Assembly: GCA_023213315.1 (NCBI GenBank) | Contig: JAKCPI010007834.1 | Location: forward strand, 1 to 64,000 | DNA: 64,000 nucleotides | From: Euborellia annulipes | Lineage: Eukaryota > Arthropoda > Insecta > Dermaptera > Anisolabididae | Direction of reading: 5' to 3' | Part shown: one piece after another, positions 33,601 to 45,600 of the stretch | Layout: the number at the start of each line of letters is the position of its first letter | Numbering within the stretch: the first letter of the stretch is position 1 | The notes under the pieces: generated by a model | The model's database searches: none | Told to the model about the DNA's origin: nothing | What the model saw: only the letters and a program-made list of their open reading frames with translations | Program-made: the position numbers and the translations under genes

Positions 33601-36600
33601 TGTATGTTAATTTCGATTCAAAAGGGGGTCCCCTTTAGAACTTTTTAGGCATTTAAAATTTTTTTTTCCAATTCTTATGAAATTTTGTATTTATTTACGA
33701 TTCTATATTGTGTATAAAATGTCCAAATATGAGATTAAAATTTTGAAAAATAACCATAGTTTATTTGAAGCAGTCAACATTTAAAATGCAAGTTTGAAAC
33801 TAAGATGCTATCGGAAACTAAATATATCTCGACACAAAAAATCTGGTGTGACCAGCACAGTGCGCAACTTTCTCTTACCGAAGGGTAAGAGAAAGTTGTG
33901 TGCTGTGCGCCAGTCACACCAGATTTTTTTTGGGATATATTTAGTTTCTGATAACCCATAAGAACATTTGAAATGTAATTAATAATCAAACAACTTTTTT
34001 TTACTCATTAGTAAAAGAATTTGATTTTCGGTTTAACGGTGGTTTATTTGTAAAAATTACAACGTTTCGGCCACTCATTCTGTGGCCTTCTTCAGGTACA
34101 ATTTGAAGCAAAGTGCGTTTTCAGGCTTATTGTTTATAGTTACATGTGTTGATATTTACAATTGAATTATATATTGATGTTTGTAATGTTTTTTCTCAGA
34201 ATAAAATAAATCTATTTTGCTGGTTTATCCATTATATTATTTCATCTGGTAGCAGAGCGTGGTTCAACTGATACTACAAATATTAAAGTAAGGAAGCCCT
34301 ATATTTTTCAAGATGGTTGATACGACCGGACTAACCGCCAGCCGTATTGAATTATTAAATACTGATAATTATTTCTTGTGGAATATGAAAATGAAGGCGT
34401 TACTGAATTCGAAGAATATTTTTAAGGATGTTTTTGAAAATGATGAACCACCAAGAGGAAATGAAGAGACTTCGCAAGAACGAAGAAAATGGAATGAATG
34501 GGATGAAAAGAATAAAGCTGCATTAGGATACCTCATTCTAACAATGTCAAGTGAGGTCGCCATTCAATTTTTGGGGAAAACCAGTGCCAAACAAATATGG
34601 GATGAACTTGAAGAAATGTATTTAGGAGCAACCGAAGAAAATGTTATAGATTTATTGAGAAAATTAAATAATATAAAGATGAGTATTAATGAAACTATTG
34701 ATGAATATATAGTAAGATGTAAAACTATCAAAAATAAATTAGCCACTTTTGGAAAAACTGTAAGCGAAAGGGAATTAATAAGAAATTTAATTGCAGGATT
34801 ACATTCAAAATATGAGCCTGTAGCGTTGATTCTTGAAGCAAATAAAAATATAAATATTACTGAAGTGCGACGTATATTGTCAGGATATGAAAAGAAAATT
34901 CAAGAAAATTTGAAACCCCACGAAAATAATACAAAAGCTCTGAAAATTCAAGATAAGCGCATGCAAAATAATTACAAGAAAGAAGGCAAAAATTGCTATT
35001 TCTGTGGAAAAACAGGTCATTTAAAGCAAGATTGTTGGCATTTCAAAGAATATAAGAAGAAAAACTACAAGAATGAATTTTCTAAAGACTCGAAATCACG
35101 TAATAATTTCAAAAAGAAAGAAGAATGTAATTTTGAAGAAAGTGAAGAAACTGAATGCGATTATTCTTATAATAGTAATGAAGAGGGTAAACAAAATGAA
35201 GGTTCCTGGATACTCGATTCTGGTTGTTCTTCACATATGACATGTAATAAAAATTTACTCAACAACTTTTCTAATATTTCAAGAAATGTTTATACAGCAG
35301 AAAACGGAAGATGTCTAAAAGCGTGTCATATAGGAGAAGTTAATTTTATGACAAGAGTTAATGAAGTTAATAAACAAATTAATGTTAAAGATGTGATGTA
35401 TGTACCCGGTCTAAGATGTAATCTATTATCTGTTAAAAGAATGACGGAAAAGGGACATATAGTTAAATTTGATAATAAAAAGGCTGAGATAATCGCAAGT
35501 GATGGAAAATGTATTGGCATTGCAAATTTAGAAGATCATAATTATATTATTAGGGTTGCTAAATGTGATCGAACAAATAAAAATGAAACAAGTTATATTT
35601 CATTATCGAAAGAGAAATGGCATGCAAGATTGGGTCATTTAAATGAAGATTATATTAATAAATTAATGAAGAATAATATGGTGAACGGGTTAGATTTTAA
35701 AAATTCATCACTAACCGAATGTGATGCTTGCAATAAAGCGAAATTTAAAAGAAAACAATTTGATATGATTTCTCAAATTCAAAGTGAGAATATTATGGAA
35801 TTGATACACATGGATTTATGTGGACCAATTCACCCAAGATCCCTTGGAGGTTCGCAATATTTATTTGTGATCATTGATGATTTTTCAAGAAGAATTTTTA
35901 TATATTTGTTGAAACATAAAAATGAAACAATTGACAAATTTAAGGAATTTATTTCAAGAAGAGAAAATGAAACTAATCGTAAAGTTAAAAGAATTAGATC
36001 GGACAATGGTGGAGAATTTGTGAATAAAGAGTTCCAAAACTTTTTACGTTCGAAGGGAATAAAACATGAATTAACTACACCATATACGCCTCAGAGTAAT
36101 GGTATAGCTGAAAGGGCTATAAGAAGCATTTTTGATAAAATCAGATGTTTATTGATACATTCTGGTCTTCCAAAATATTTTTGGGCTGAAGCTGCTGCAA
36201 CAAGTGCATATTTAATGAATTTAACTCCACATAAAATTTTAAGAAACAAAACCTCTATGGAAATTTGGTCAGGACGGAAACCAAATGTGTCTCATCTTAA
36301 GGTTTTTGGATGTGAAGCATATTATAAAAATATGGAACCAAATTCTAATAAATTAGATCCCAAGGCAAAGAGGGGGATTTTTGTCGGCTATTCTTTAAAT
36401 CGTAAAGCCTATAGAATTTTTGACGTTAATTCAAGAAAAATCATAGAAACAAGAGATGTTAATTTTAATGAAGATAAAATGAATGATTATGCGGAAAACG
36501 GAAGTGAAAAAATTCGTGAAGATTTATTTACAGAAGATGATACAGATATAAATTTTAAACAAAAAGCTCGTAAAGATTTATTTATTGAAGATGATATAGA

Positions 36601-39600
36601 TATTATAAATTTTAAACAAAAATCTAATAACGAAGATTTAATAAGTGATACAGAAAATAATGAGAATCCTCAAGATCAAAGAAAAGAAGGTCCTACTAGG
36701 ACAAGTAGAAATGAATCAAAGGATAAGCATAAAGAATATCTTGAAGAATGCGAAAAACAATTAATAGAAAGAGGAGTAAGAAGATCAGAAAGAATAAAAG
36801 AAAGAAATATGAAGGAAAATGAAACTGAAAATATAGCAAAAGTAGAAGTTAATGAAGATTTGGAGAAGAGAACACCTAAAAATTATAAGGAAGTTTTGAA
36901 ATCAGAAGAAATAGAAAATTGGAAGAAGGCTATGGACGAGGAAATGAGAAGCTTAGAGTTATTTGATGTATGGGATATTATAAAGAAACCTCAAAATGAA
37001 AAATGTAAAATTTTGAAACCTAAATGGGTATTCAAAATTAAAACTTTACCGAATGGAGAAATAGAAAAATACAAAGCGAGATTAGTTGTAAATGGATCTG
37101 GACAAGAAGAAGGAAAAGATTTTGAAAACTCTTTTTCTCCAGTTATTAAATTGGAATCATTAAAAACTTTACTCGCTTTAGCTAGCCAAAACAATTATAA
37201 AATAAAGCAATATGATATTAAAAATGCTTACTTAAACGGGAAATTAGAAGAAAATATTTTAATGGAATTACCAGAAGGATATTATGAAAATTTTAAAAAT
37301 GAATATATATGCAAATTAAAAAGAAGTCTTTATGGACTACCTCAGTCTGGAAGATGCTGGAATGACTCTTTGAATAAAATCTTACTAGATGTCGGTTTAA
37401 CCAAAGCACAAAGTGATTCATGTATATATTACATGAAGAAAGAAAGCGAAATAATTATTATTGGAGCATATGTTGATGATTTATTAGTACTTGGAAGTTC
37501 AAATGAATTAATTGATTTTATAATGAATAAAATAAGTGAAAAACTTGAATTTAGTAAATCAACTGATGTTTCATATTTCCTTGGACTGAAGATTCAAGAA
37601 ACGGAAACAGGATTAATCCTATCACAAGAAAAATATATAAAGAAAATTTTGAATAAATTTGGTTTGGGAGAATGTAATAGTGTAAAGACTCCGGGAGATG
37701 TGAATCAAGATTTAGACAATTTCGCTGAGTCGTCACCTTGTGATCAGGAAGAGTATAGAAAAATGATCGGTTCGTTAATGTATCTGTCAATGTGTACAAG
37801 ACCGGATCTATCATATTCGGTTAGCAAACTGTCTCAATATAATAATGATCCGAGAAAAATTCATATGACAGCAGTTAAAAGAATATATAGATACATAAAA
37901 GGGACCATGAATTTGGTATTATTTTATCCTAGAAAGAAAGGACAAATGATAGCAAGTTCAGACGCAAGTTGGTCATCTTCATCGGATTCTAAGTCATATA
38001 GCGGCTATATAGTTAAGCTGGGTGAAAGCCTAATAAGCTGGAAAAGCACCAAACAACGATTAGTAACGATGTCCACGATGGAAGCAGAACTGATGTCACT
38101 ATGTGAAGCTGTAAGAGAAATCAAATGGTTATCAGATTTATTAACTGAAATTGGATTTAATGAATATACAACTCGGCCAATACACATTAAATGTGATAGC
38201 CAGGCAACAATTGATTGGATTAAAAATGACTCGTTGAAGAATAGGACGAAACATATAAGTAGAAAATTTCATTTTGTAAGAGATGAAGTTAAAAAGAAGA
38301 ATATTTGTGTGAGCCATGTACCATCTGAAGAAATGGAGGCTGACATTCTTACCAAATGGACAACTTCATTGGTCATGAAGAAACATTTATTTTCGATGAA
38401 AGTGATAAGCCTTAAAAAGCAAGAGGGGAAATGAAGCAAAGTGCGTTTTCAGGCTTATTGTTTATAGTTACATGTGTTGATATTTACAATTGAATTATAT
38501 ATTGATGTTTGTAATGTTTTTTTCTCAGAATAAAATAAATCTATTTTGCTGGTTTATCCATTATATTATTTCACAATTCAGGTAAGTTATAAAGTTTGTT
38601 ACATCCTTTATAATATTAGCTTAATTGTAACTGAAGAAGGCCTCAGAATGAGTGGCCGAAACGTTGTAATTTTTACAAATAAACCACAGTTAAACTGAAA
38701 ATCATTTGTACATGTGATTTGTCTTGCTATGAATGCTTCATGCTTTCATTTCAATAATAATTCAATTTAAAATAAAAAGGCATAATATTTAAAATAGGCC
38801 TATAAAAAAACAGAAAAATAACACTGTGAGGCAAGATGAAACTTTTTTCCAGCCCCGGGATAATTCCTTCAGATTCTTAAGTAAAATGACCTCCTGAATC
38901 CAAATATGATCTCCGTTTTCCCTCACCACGTACCGTTCTGGGGGGGGGGAGCCCTCTACTTATTTCCACCCCCTTTCGTTAATTATAGTGCCATGAATCA
39001 AATTTGGAGAGATGAAAAGGAATATTCTAGCCTTAACATTTCTTCAGGTCTAGAGAAGTGAAAAGTTAAAAAACATTAACATTTGGAACCAAGGGGGGGG
39101 GATGTGGGCAGGGATGGGCGTTAATCAGTTACATGTATTTGAAATACAAGATACCAAATACAATATTAATTGGTATCTTGTAACTCGTTACAGCATAGGC
39201 AAAGTAATTGCTATCTTGTATTTCGTTACATTTTTTTAGTAATTGGTATCTGAAATTCGAGATACCAAATACTTTTTTTATGTAATCGCCGTGTGGGTTC
39301 TCTGCTCCGAATCTTAGTAAAAACCAGTAACGAAAAGTCAATCAATCCGCCAAATTTTCACTCTTCGTTAAAAATCTTTTTTGCTTACATGTATTTGAAA
39401 TACAAGATACCAAATACAATATTAATTGGTATCTTGTAACTCGTTCCAGAAAAGGCAAAGTAAATGTTATTTTTTGTTTGGGTATATTTTTTTTGGTATT
39501 TGTATTTGTAAATGAAGGAAGAATCTTTCAACCAGCTCTCAACGACTAAATCTTTGTTCTTCTGCCCCAGTTAAAAGATTGTTTTCATTTGCGGGTTTAT

Positions 39601-42600
39601 TCATTCTCCATCAAGGTCCAGATTATCCGACAAAACATTTGAAAACTTGATTTTTTTTAAACCTTTTCATATTTTTATAGAAACATCTGCCAGCGTTGAT
39701 AATGGCGGTATTCTTAATTTTAAGTGACTTTTATTTGAATTAGATATTAGAAGCTGTATTATGCAGGTTTTTTTTTGCAAAAAAGACACACTGCAACATA
39801 TTTTTCATTTTGTTTCCCTAATTCAAATTTTAATTCATTAAAATGTCTGTTTATTGGTCTTCCGCGTTTAGACATTTTTATGTACATGTATATGAATTTC
39901 TAGGCTGTTTCTAGAAATGACAGATCACTGACCTGAGATGAGAGCCAATGAAAACAAGCGCTAAGCCATTTGTCTACATTGTCTACGTCTTTGTCTACTT
40001 TGTCTAGGGATTTGTCTACGTCATGAAGTAGACAAATCAAAATATGCTTAATTTGCCCAACACTGATTCCAATATAAGTTTAACTGCCACTTTCCTAAAC
40101 TAAATTTATTTAGGGTTTCAGAATTACCCCACCAAAAAGAATTTTAAAATCAAGGAAAAATTTGTTTGTAATTGGTATTTTCAATGTATTTGAAATACGT
40201 AATTGGTATTTTGTATCTCGTTACACAAACCCGTGAATAATTGCTATCTTGTATTTCGTTACAAAAATCTGAAGTAATTGGTATTTTGTATCTCGTTACT
40301 CAAAATCGAGTAACTTGCCCATCCCTGGATGTGGGGGAGGATTTTCGGCTTAAAATGCTAAAAAATCATTAAAAATAATCGATTTTTTCAGAATTTTTTC
40401 ACTGATTTTCTACATATTCCAACGGACAGACCCACCTCACCCTTCCTTAAACATCCCTCAACTAAAAAAAAATATATAGGATAAAATGGGTGGGGTGTGA
40501 GCGATTCCGAAGCCCTTGCAAGAACATGGAAGATTCACAGCTCCCCGCTGCACAGTTGGTCAAATTGGCAAATATGCGGCTATGACTTTCATTTTTTTTG
40601 TGCTGATCTCCACAAATTTAAAGTTATATATAAAGATAATTCTTCTGTACGTGTGTATGTGACTGAACTCCTCCTAAACGACTGGACCAATATTGATGAA
40701 ATTTTCTGTGTATGTTTGTGAGAATCCCGGACAGGTTTTATTTCACAAATAACAATAAGTTAATGAGTAATTAACCGTTAAAATAAGAAAAAAATAAAAA
40801 TTAGGAGAAATGGTTGCCATGGTAACAAAATATAAATATTTACCCATGTTTACGATTTTTTTTATTTATTTACATTTTGAATTCTAAAATATCGACGTTA
40901 ATTTTTTGTTTGTGTATCGGGAGAGTCCCGGAAAGGATATTATTCACAAAAAATCTTAAATTCATGAATAATTAACCGTTAAAATAAACTCTATATATAA
41001 AAATGAAAAGGGAAAATGTATGTACCGGTATGTATATAAGTAGGCGAGCAAGGGGGGTTCAGGGGGCGCCCTTCGGTCCCGAAATTTTTTTTTTTTAAAG
41101 CTACCGAATCGCTTCTAACTGGATGGTTTCGATCCGAACTGAGACGAGCCGAACCGATCCGAAACCGAGCCGAACCGAACCGAAGTCGACACTAGTGACA
41201 AAACAACTTCAGGGGTCCCGACCTAATTGTTTCGGTCCTTCGGTTGAAGTTCGGTTTCCTTCGATTAAAAAAAATTTAAAACAACTAGGGAATTCTCAGC
41301 CTTATTGACAAAACAAATAGCGCGCGTAAATGGAAAGAACGAAAGAATCATGAATGTTGAGCTAATGTAAAAAAAAAAAATATTCTTTGTTTTTTTTTTT
41401 AATGATCATGAAGTTAGCTCCTTTATCGTTCATTTAAAAAAAAATAATAATAATAATAAACAATTATCATTAAAATTATTAATCTTTTTTTTTTACTCTA
41501 TTTAATTAATTTATCTAGTTATCTCAATCAGAATAGGTCAGGCGCAAGATTTTTGTCATCTAAATTATAATGGAGAAAGAAAAAACCCAAAAAAGTAAGT
41601 AATAATACATTTTTTAATGCTTAATGTGGCTTTCGTATTTCTTCAAAATTTTCGTTATTTTGGCATATATCTCGATCAAATTGGCTTACCGACACCTCTT
41701 TTAGGCTAATAAAGGGAAATGAGGGAGTATTTTCCCTGAAAAAGTTGTAAAAAGTACTAAACTCGCAAAAGTCTTATTGTAAATTCTCTCCAAAAAATTG
41801 CAAGTCTTAAGAAAATTTGTAGAGTGGAACTTGGAAGGGAGGGGGTGGCCTCAAAACAAACAGAAATAAATTTAATTTTTCTATAAAATTCTAAAAGATT
41901 TTAATGAGAAAAAACAAATGCAATTTTATTCATTAATTTATTTTTATAATTGAATGTGAATTAATGAATTTCTATAAGGGGATGCGTGAGCCGAGGGGGA
42001 TCGAATTATATCTAAAACTACAAAGGAAATATATTCATGAAACGAAGAGCGGATTTACAGGCTTGTGGCATGTTACGAGACAGAAACGTAAGCAAATTAA
42101 AAAAAAAAAAATCATCCGAATTTTTACCCTCATTATTAGGGGAGGCGAGTGGAGAAACTGCTTAAAAATTTCACCTCCAAAAATCTCACTTATTACTAGG
42201 CCACTGACGAGAGATAAAAGTTTAGAAATTCATATTTTCAATTATTTAATAATAATTTCTTATTAAATATTATAGGAGAATATAAATTCTCTGTTATAGG
42301 GGTGGAGAGTGAAGAGGGAGGAAAAGAAATCATTGCTCAAATGTAAAAGATTTACAAAAAAAATAATTTTCTATTTTAATTTTCATTTTTAAAGAAAAAA
42401 AAACTATTTTGTTTATTAGAAGGGGTAATTTACACCCTTTCTCACCCCCCCCTCTGGGGTACACGAATTCATCATAGAGTTATATTTAAAAAATTGGATA
42501 ATTTTATCAGTATATTATAAGAGAGAAAAAAAATACAAAATTACTTTAATTCGTTATGCAAATGAGATCTGAAAATATTCATTACCTTAATAATAAGATG

Positions 42601-45600
42601 ACCAGGTGGGGAGTTTGGTGGATGAATGTCTTATTTGCACAAATCACAACACAATATAAAAGAAATTAAACACTCGCAGAGAGAGAGAGAGTGATCCGAA
42701 TGACTCATGGCTCGACTCAAATGCCTGGCAGGCAGGCAGCACGCAAGCAGGCTCTAGTAGCATTGCTCTCTAAGCGCCCAGGAATTAAAATTATCAAATA
42801 CATTCTCTATTTATAAAAATTCTATTTACTTGCAAACTAACGGGGTTTTATTCCGTTTGGAATAAATTCGAAATTAAATAACTATTAAAAGACTCACTTC
42901 ATTTATCCACTCTTAACACCCCACCCGCTATATCTTATATTTTTTTTAGTTGAGGGATGTTTAAGGAAGGGTGAGGCAGTGGCGTACCGAGAGGGGGGGA
43001 CGGTCTGCCCCAGGCCCCGAGCCGGCATAGGCCCCCATATATTTATAAAAAAAAAAAAAATTAATGAAAATCTTTCTTTGAGAGGCCCCGGGGCCCTCAG
43101 GTCTCATGAAAAAACGGAAAAATTTAGATAAAAAAAAAAAATTTAATGAAAATTTCTCTTTGAGAGGCTCTTGGGGTTGAGGGATATACGGTATTTTAAA
43201 AATATTTTTGTGTATGGAGGAGAGGGATATAAAAAGATGAGCACCCTCCCCCTCCCCAAAAAAAAAAAAAAAATTCAATATAAGGCCCTCTCTTCTAGTG
43301 CCGCCCCTAGGCCCCCAACTGCCTCGGTACGCCTCTGGGGTGAGGTGGGTCTGTCCGCTGGAATATGTAGAAAATCAGTGAAAAAATCGATTATTTTTAA
43401 TGATTTTTTAGCATTTTAAGCGACAAAATCCTCCCCCACAACCCCCCCCTCCCCCTTGATCCAAATGTTAATGTTTTTTAACTTTTCACTTCTCTAGACC
43501 TTCTGAAGAAATGTTAAGGCTAAAATATTCCTTTTCATTACTCCAAATTTGATTCATGGCCCTATAATTAACGAAAAGGGGTGGAAATAAGTAGGGGGCA
43601 CCCCCCGAAAACGTACGTGGTGGGGGAAAACGGAGGTCATATTTTGGATTCAGGAGGTAATTTTACTTAAGAATCTGAAGGAATTATCTCGGGGCTTTTT
43701 TTCCTGCCGCACAGTGTAATCGACTTCCTCCCAGTGGCGGATTCAGAGGTGTTTCTCGGGGGGGGGAGTAATTTGGTGTGACTGGTCGCACAACACACAA
43801 TTTTTTCATAATTTCAGTAATTTAAAGGCGCGTTTACTACTTGTTTGCCAGAATATAAATACAAATCAAATTTTTAAGTATTAATTTTTAAAATTTCACA
43901 TTAAAAGTAAATTTTTTTCGAAAAAAAACTATTTTTTTCAAGTCTTGGGGGGTAATTACCCCCTTTACTCCCCCACTTGTATTCGCCCTTGCTTCCTCTG
44001 CAGTGGATTCATACCTTAATGAAATATGGAAATGTTTCATTTTTTGAAAAAATTAACTACTCATCTTAGATGTTATATTGATATTAAAGTAATTTTTAAC
44101 GAAGTGCTTGGTGGCTTTTGTCTCAGATGTCCAAAAAAAAAAAAAAAAAAATCGCTTACTTCCCTAGAAGAGATGTTTGAATTCACCAATGTCTCTTTTA
44201 GAATGTTAGTGTAAGATACACTGCGTTTATTTGCAATCAATAATTAGAATTAACGAAACTTTATTTCTTATTTCTAGTCAATTTCCTTTTCAAGATGGCA
44301 CTGGCTGATTACTCCAACCTGGTTGGCTTTTTATTTAAAAAATCGTCAAGACGATATGCTAACCGTAAAGAAACTTTCAGCTATTAACCCCAGGATACTC
44401 GTTGTTAGACCACAAAACAATCTGATTAAAATTGAGGAATGGTGGAAATTAACCGAGAATACAAATTGGAAAAGTGAAATTTGGTCTCAACGTGGATTTT
44501 TACCTGGAGCAAGGAATCAATTTAAATCGATCAAAATACGAGCTGCTACCGGACGTGTAAGTGGGGTTTGAAATATTAGGGTTAGCAGAAATTAAAAAGT
44601 ATTTTGTTAGTGAAAGGTAGACAACCTGATTAACTTATTAAAATTTGGGATAAAACTAGCAGAAATATTATGTCATGTTATTTTGTCTTTTTTTCATTAA
44701 TTAATTACACTAGTCGACAAAAATGAACTTTTTTTTCTTTCACAAGAATGAAGATATGAAATTCTAGAAGTATTTTTACAACGCTTTTATTAACTTGCTT
44801 TCCTGTTTTTCCGACAAATTTACAAATCGAAATTTCGACCACTTCTACTTAAGCTAGAGCTTTGAAATTTTATACACGTATGTAACTCCCGTGACAATGC
44901 AATATTTGATATGTCTCATCTTTGTAGGTGAATTAATTACAAAATGGCGGCCGATCAAAAAAAAGTGGGGGTAAAATATTATAATCAAAATTTCTCTATT
45001 TATAATTAAGTTAGAGTTTTGAGCATTGGCAGAGGTGTTAAATAGACTTTACTCTAAAAAATGTGCTATTCAAAATTATTAAAAATTCAAAAAATTCAAA
45101 ATGGCGGCCAATTAATCACATTTCTATTGTTCGGTCCGACAAAGTTAGCGATTGAAATTACGACTAGTTCTACTTAACCTAGAGCTTTGAAATTTTATAC
45201 ACGTATGTAACTCCCGTGACAATGCAATATTTGATGTGTCTCATCTTTGTAGGTGAATTAATTACAAAATGGCGGCCGATCAAAAAAAGTGGGGGGAAGT
45301 TTTATAATCAAAATTTCTCCTATTTATAATTAATTTAGAGTTTCGAGCATTAGCAGAGGTGTTAAATAGACTTTACTCTACAAAATGTGCTATTCAAAAT
45401 TATTAAAAATTCAAAAAATTCAAAATGGCGGCCAATTAATCACATTTCTATTGTTCGGTCCGACAAAGTTAGCGATTGAAATTACGACTAGTTCTACTTA
45501 ACCTAGAGCTTTGAAATTTTATACTCATATGTAACTCCCGTGACAATGCAATATTTGATATGTCTCATCTTTGTAGGTGAATTAATTACAAAATGGCGGC

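Larger units (their letters stand above)
34104..38573 (+). mobile_element. complete Ty1/copia LTR retrotransposon
   Basis: Two 141/142-bp LTRs (TG...CA) identical except for one T in a T-run, a tRNA primer site, one intact gag-pol frame and a polypurine tract. A 5-bp target duplication CAATT lies at 34099-34103 and 38574-38578. The near-identical LTRs imply a very recent insertion. It sits inside a Penelope-derived palindrome in intron 2 of the IR gene, sense orientation. Confidence 0.97.
34022..38703. mobile_element. Penelope-derived palindrome interrupted by Copia
   Basis: GATTTTCGGTTTAACGGTGG and the following hammerhead arm at 34022-34103 are mirrored at 38579-38703. Removing Copia and one CAATT rejoins a short palindrome. 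A similar palindrome without a hammerhead occurs at 7195-7310. Confidence 0.78.
38822..43716. mobile_element. CACTG-ended foldback transposon with 3-bp target duplication
   Basis: Left end CACTGTGAGGCAAGATGAAA and right end ...GCCGCACAGTG, flanked by TAA on both sides. The inverted arms are long: 38822-39100 against 43440-43716, and 40328-40480 against 42900-43430 around later insertions. Two hAT-type MITEs (39109-40327, 42977-43337) split the arms. The centre (40500-42880) has no transposase frame that I can see. The CACT start and 3-bp duplication resemble CACTA-type elements. Confidence 0.72.

Noticed and set aside
41123..41308. Frame with RTDPKPSRTEPKS
   Set aside because: Arises from the simple GAACCGA repeat.
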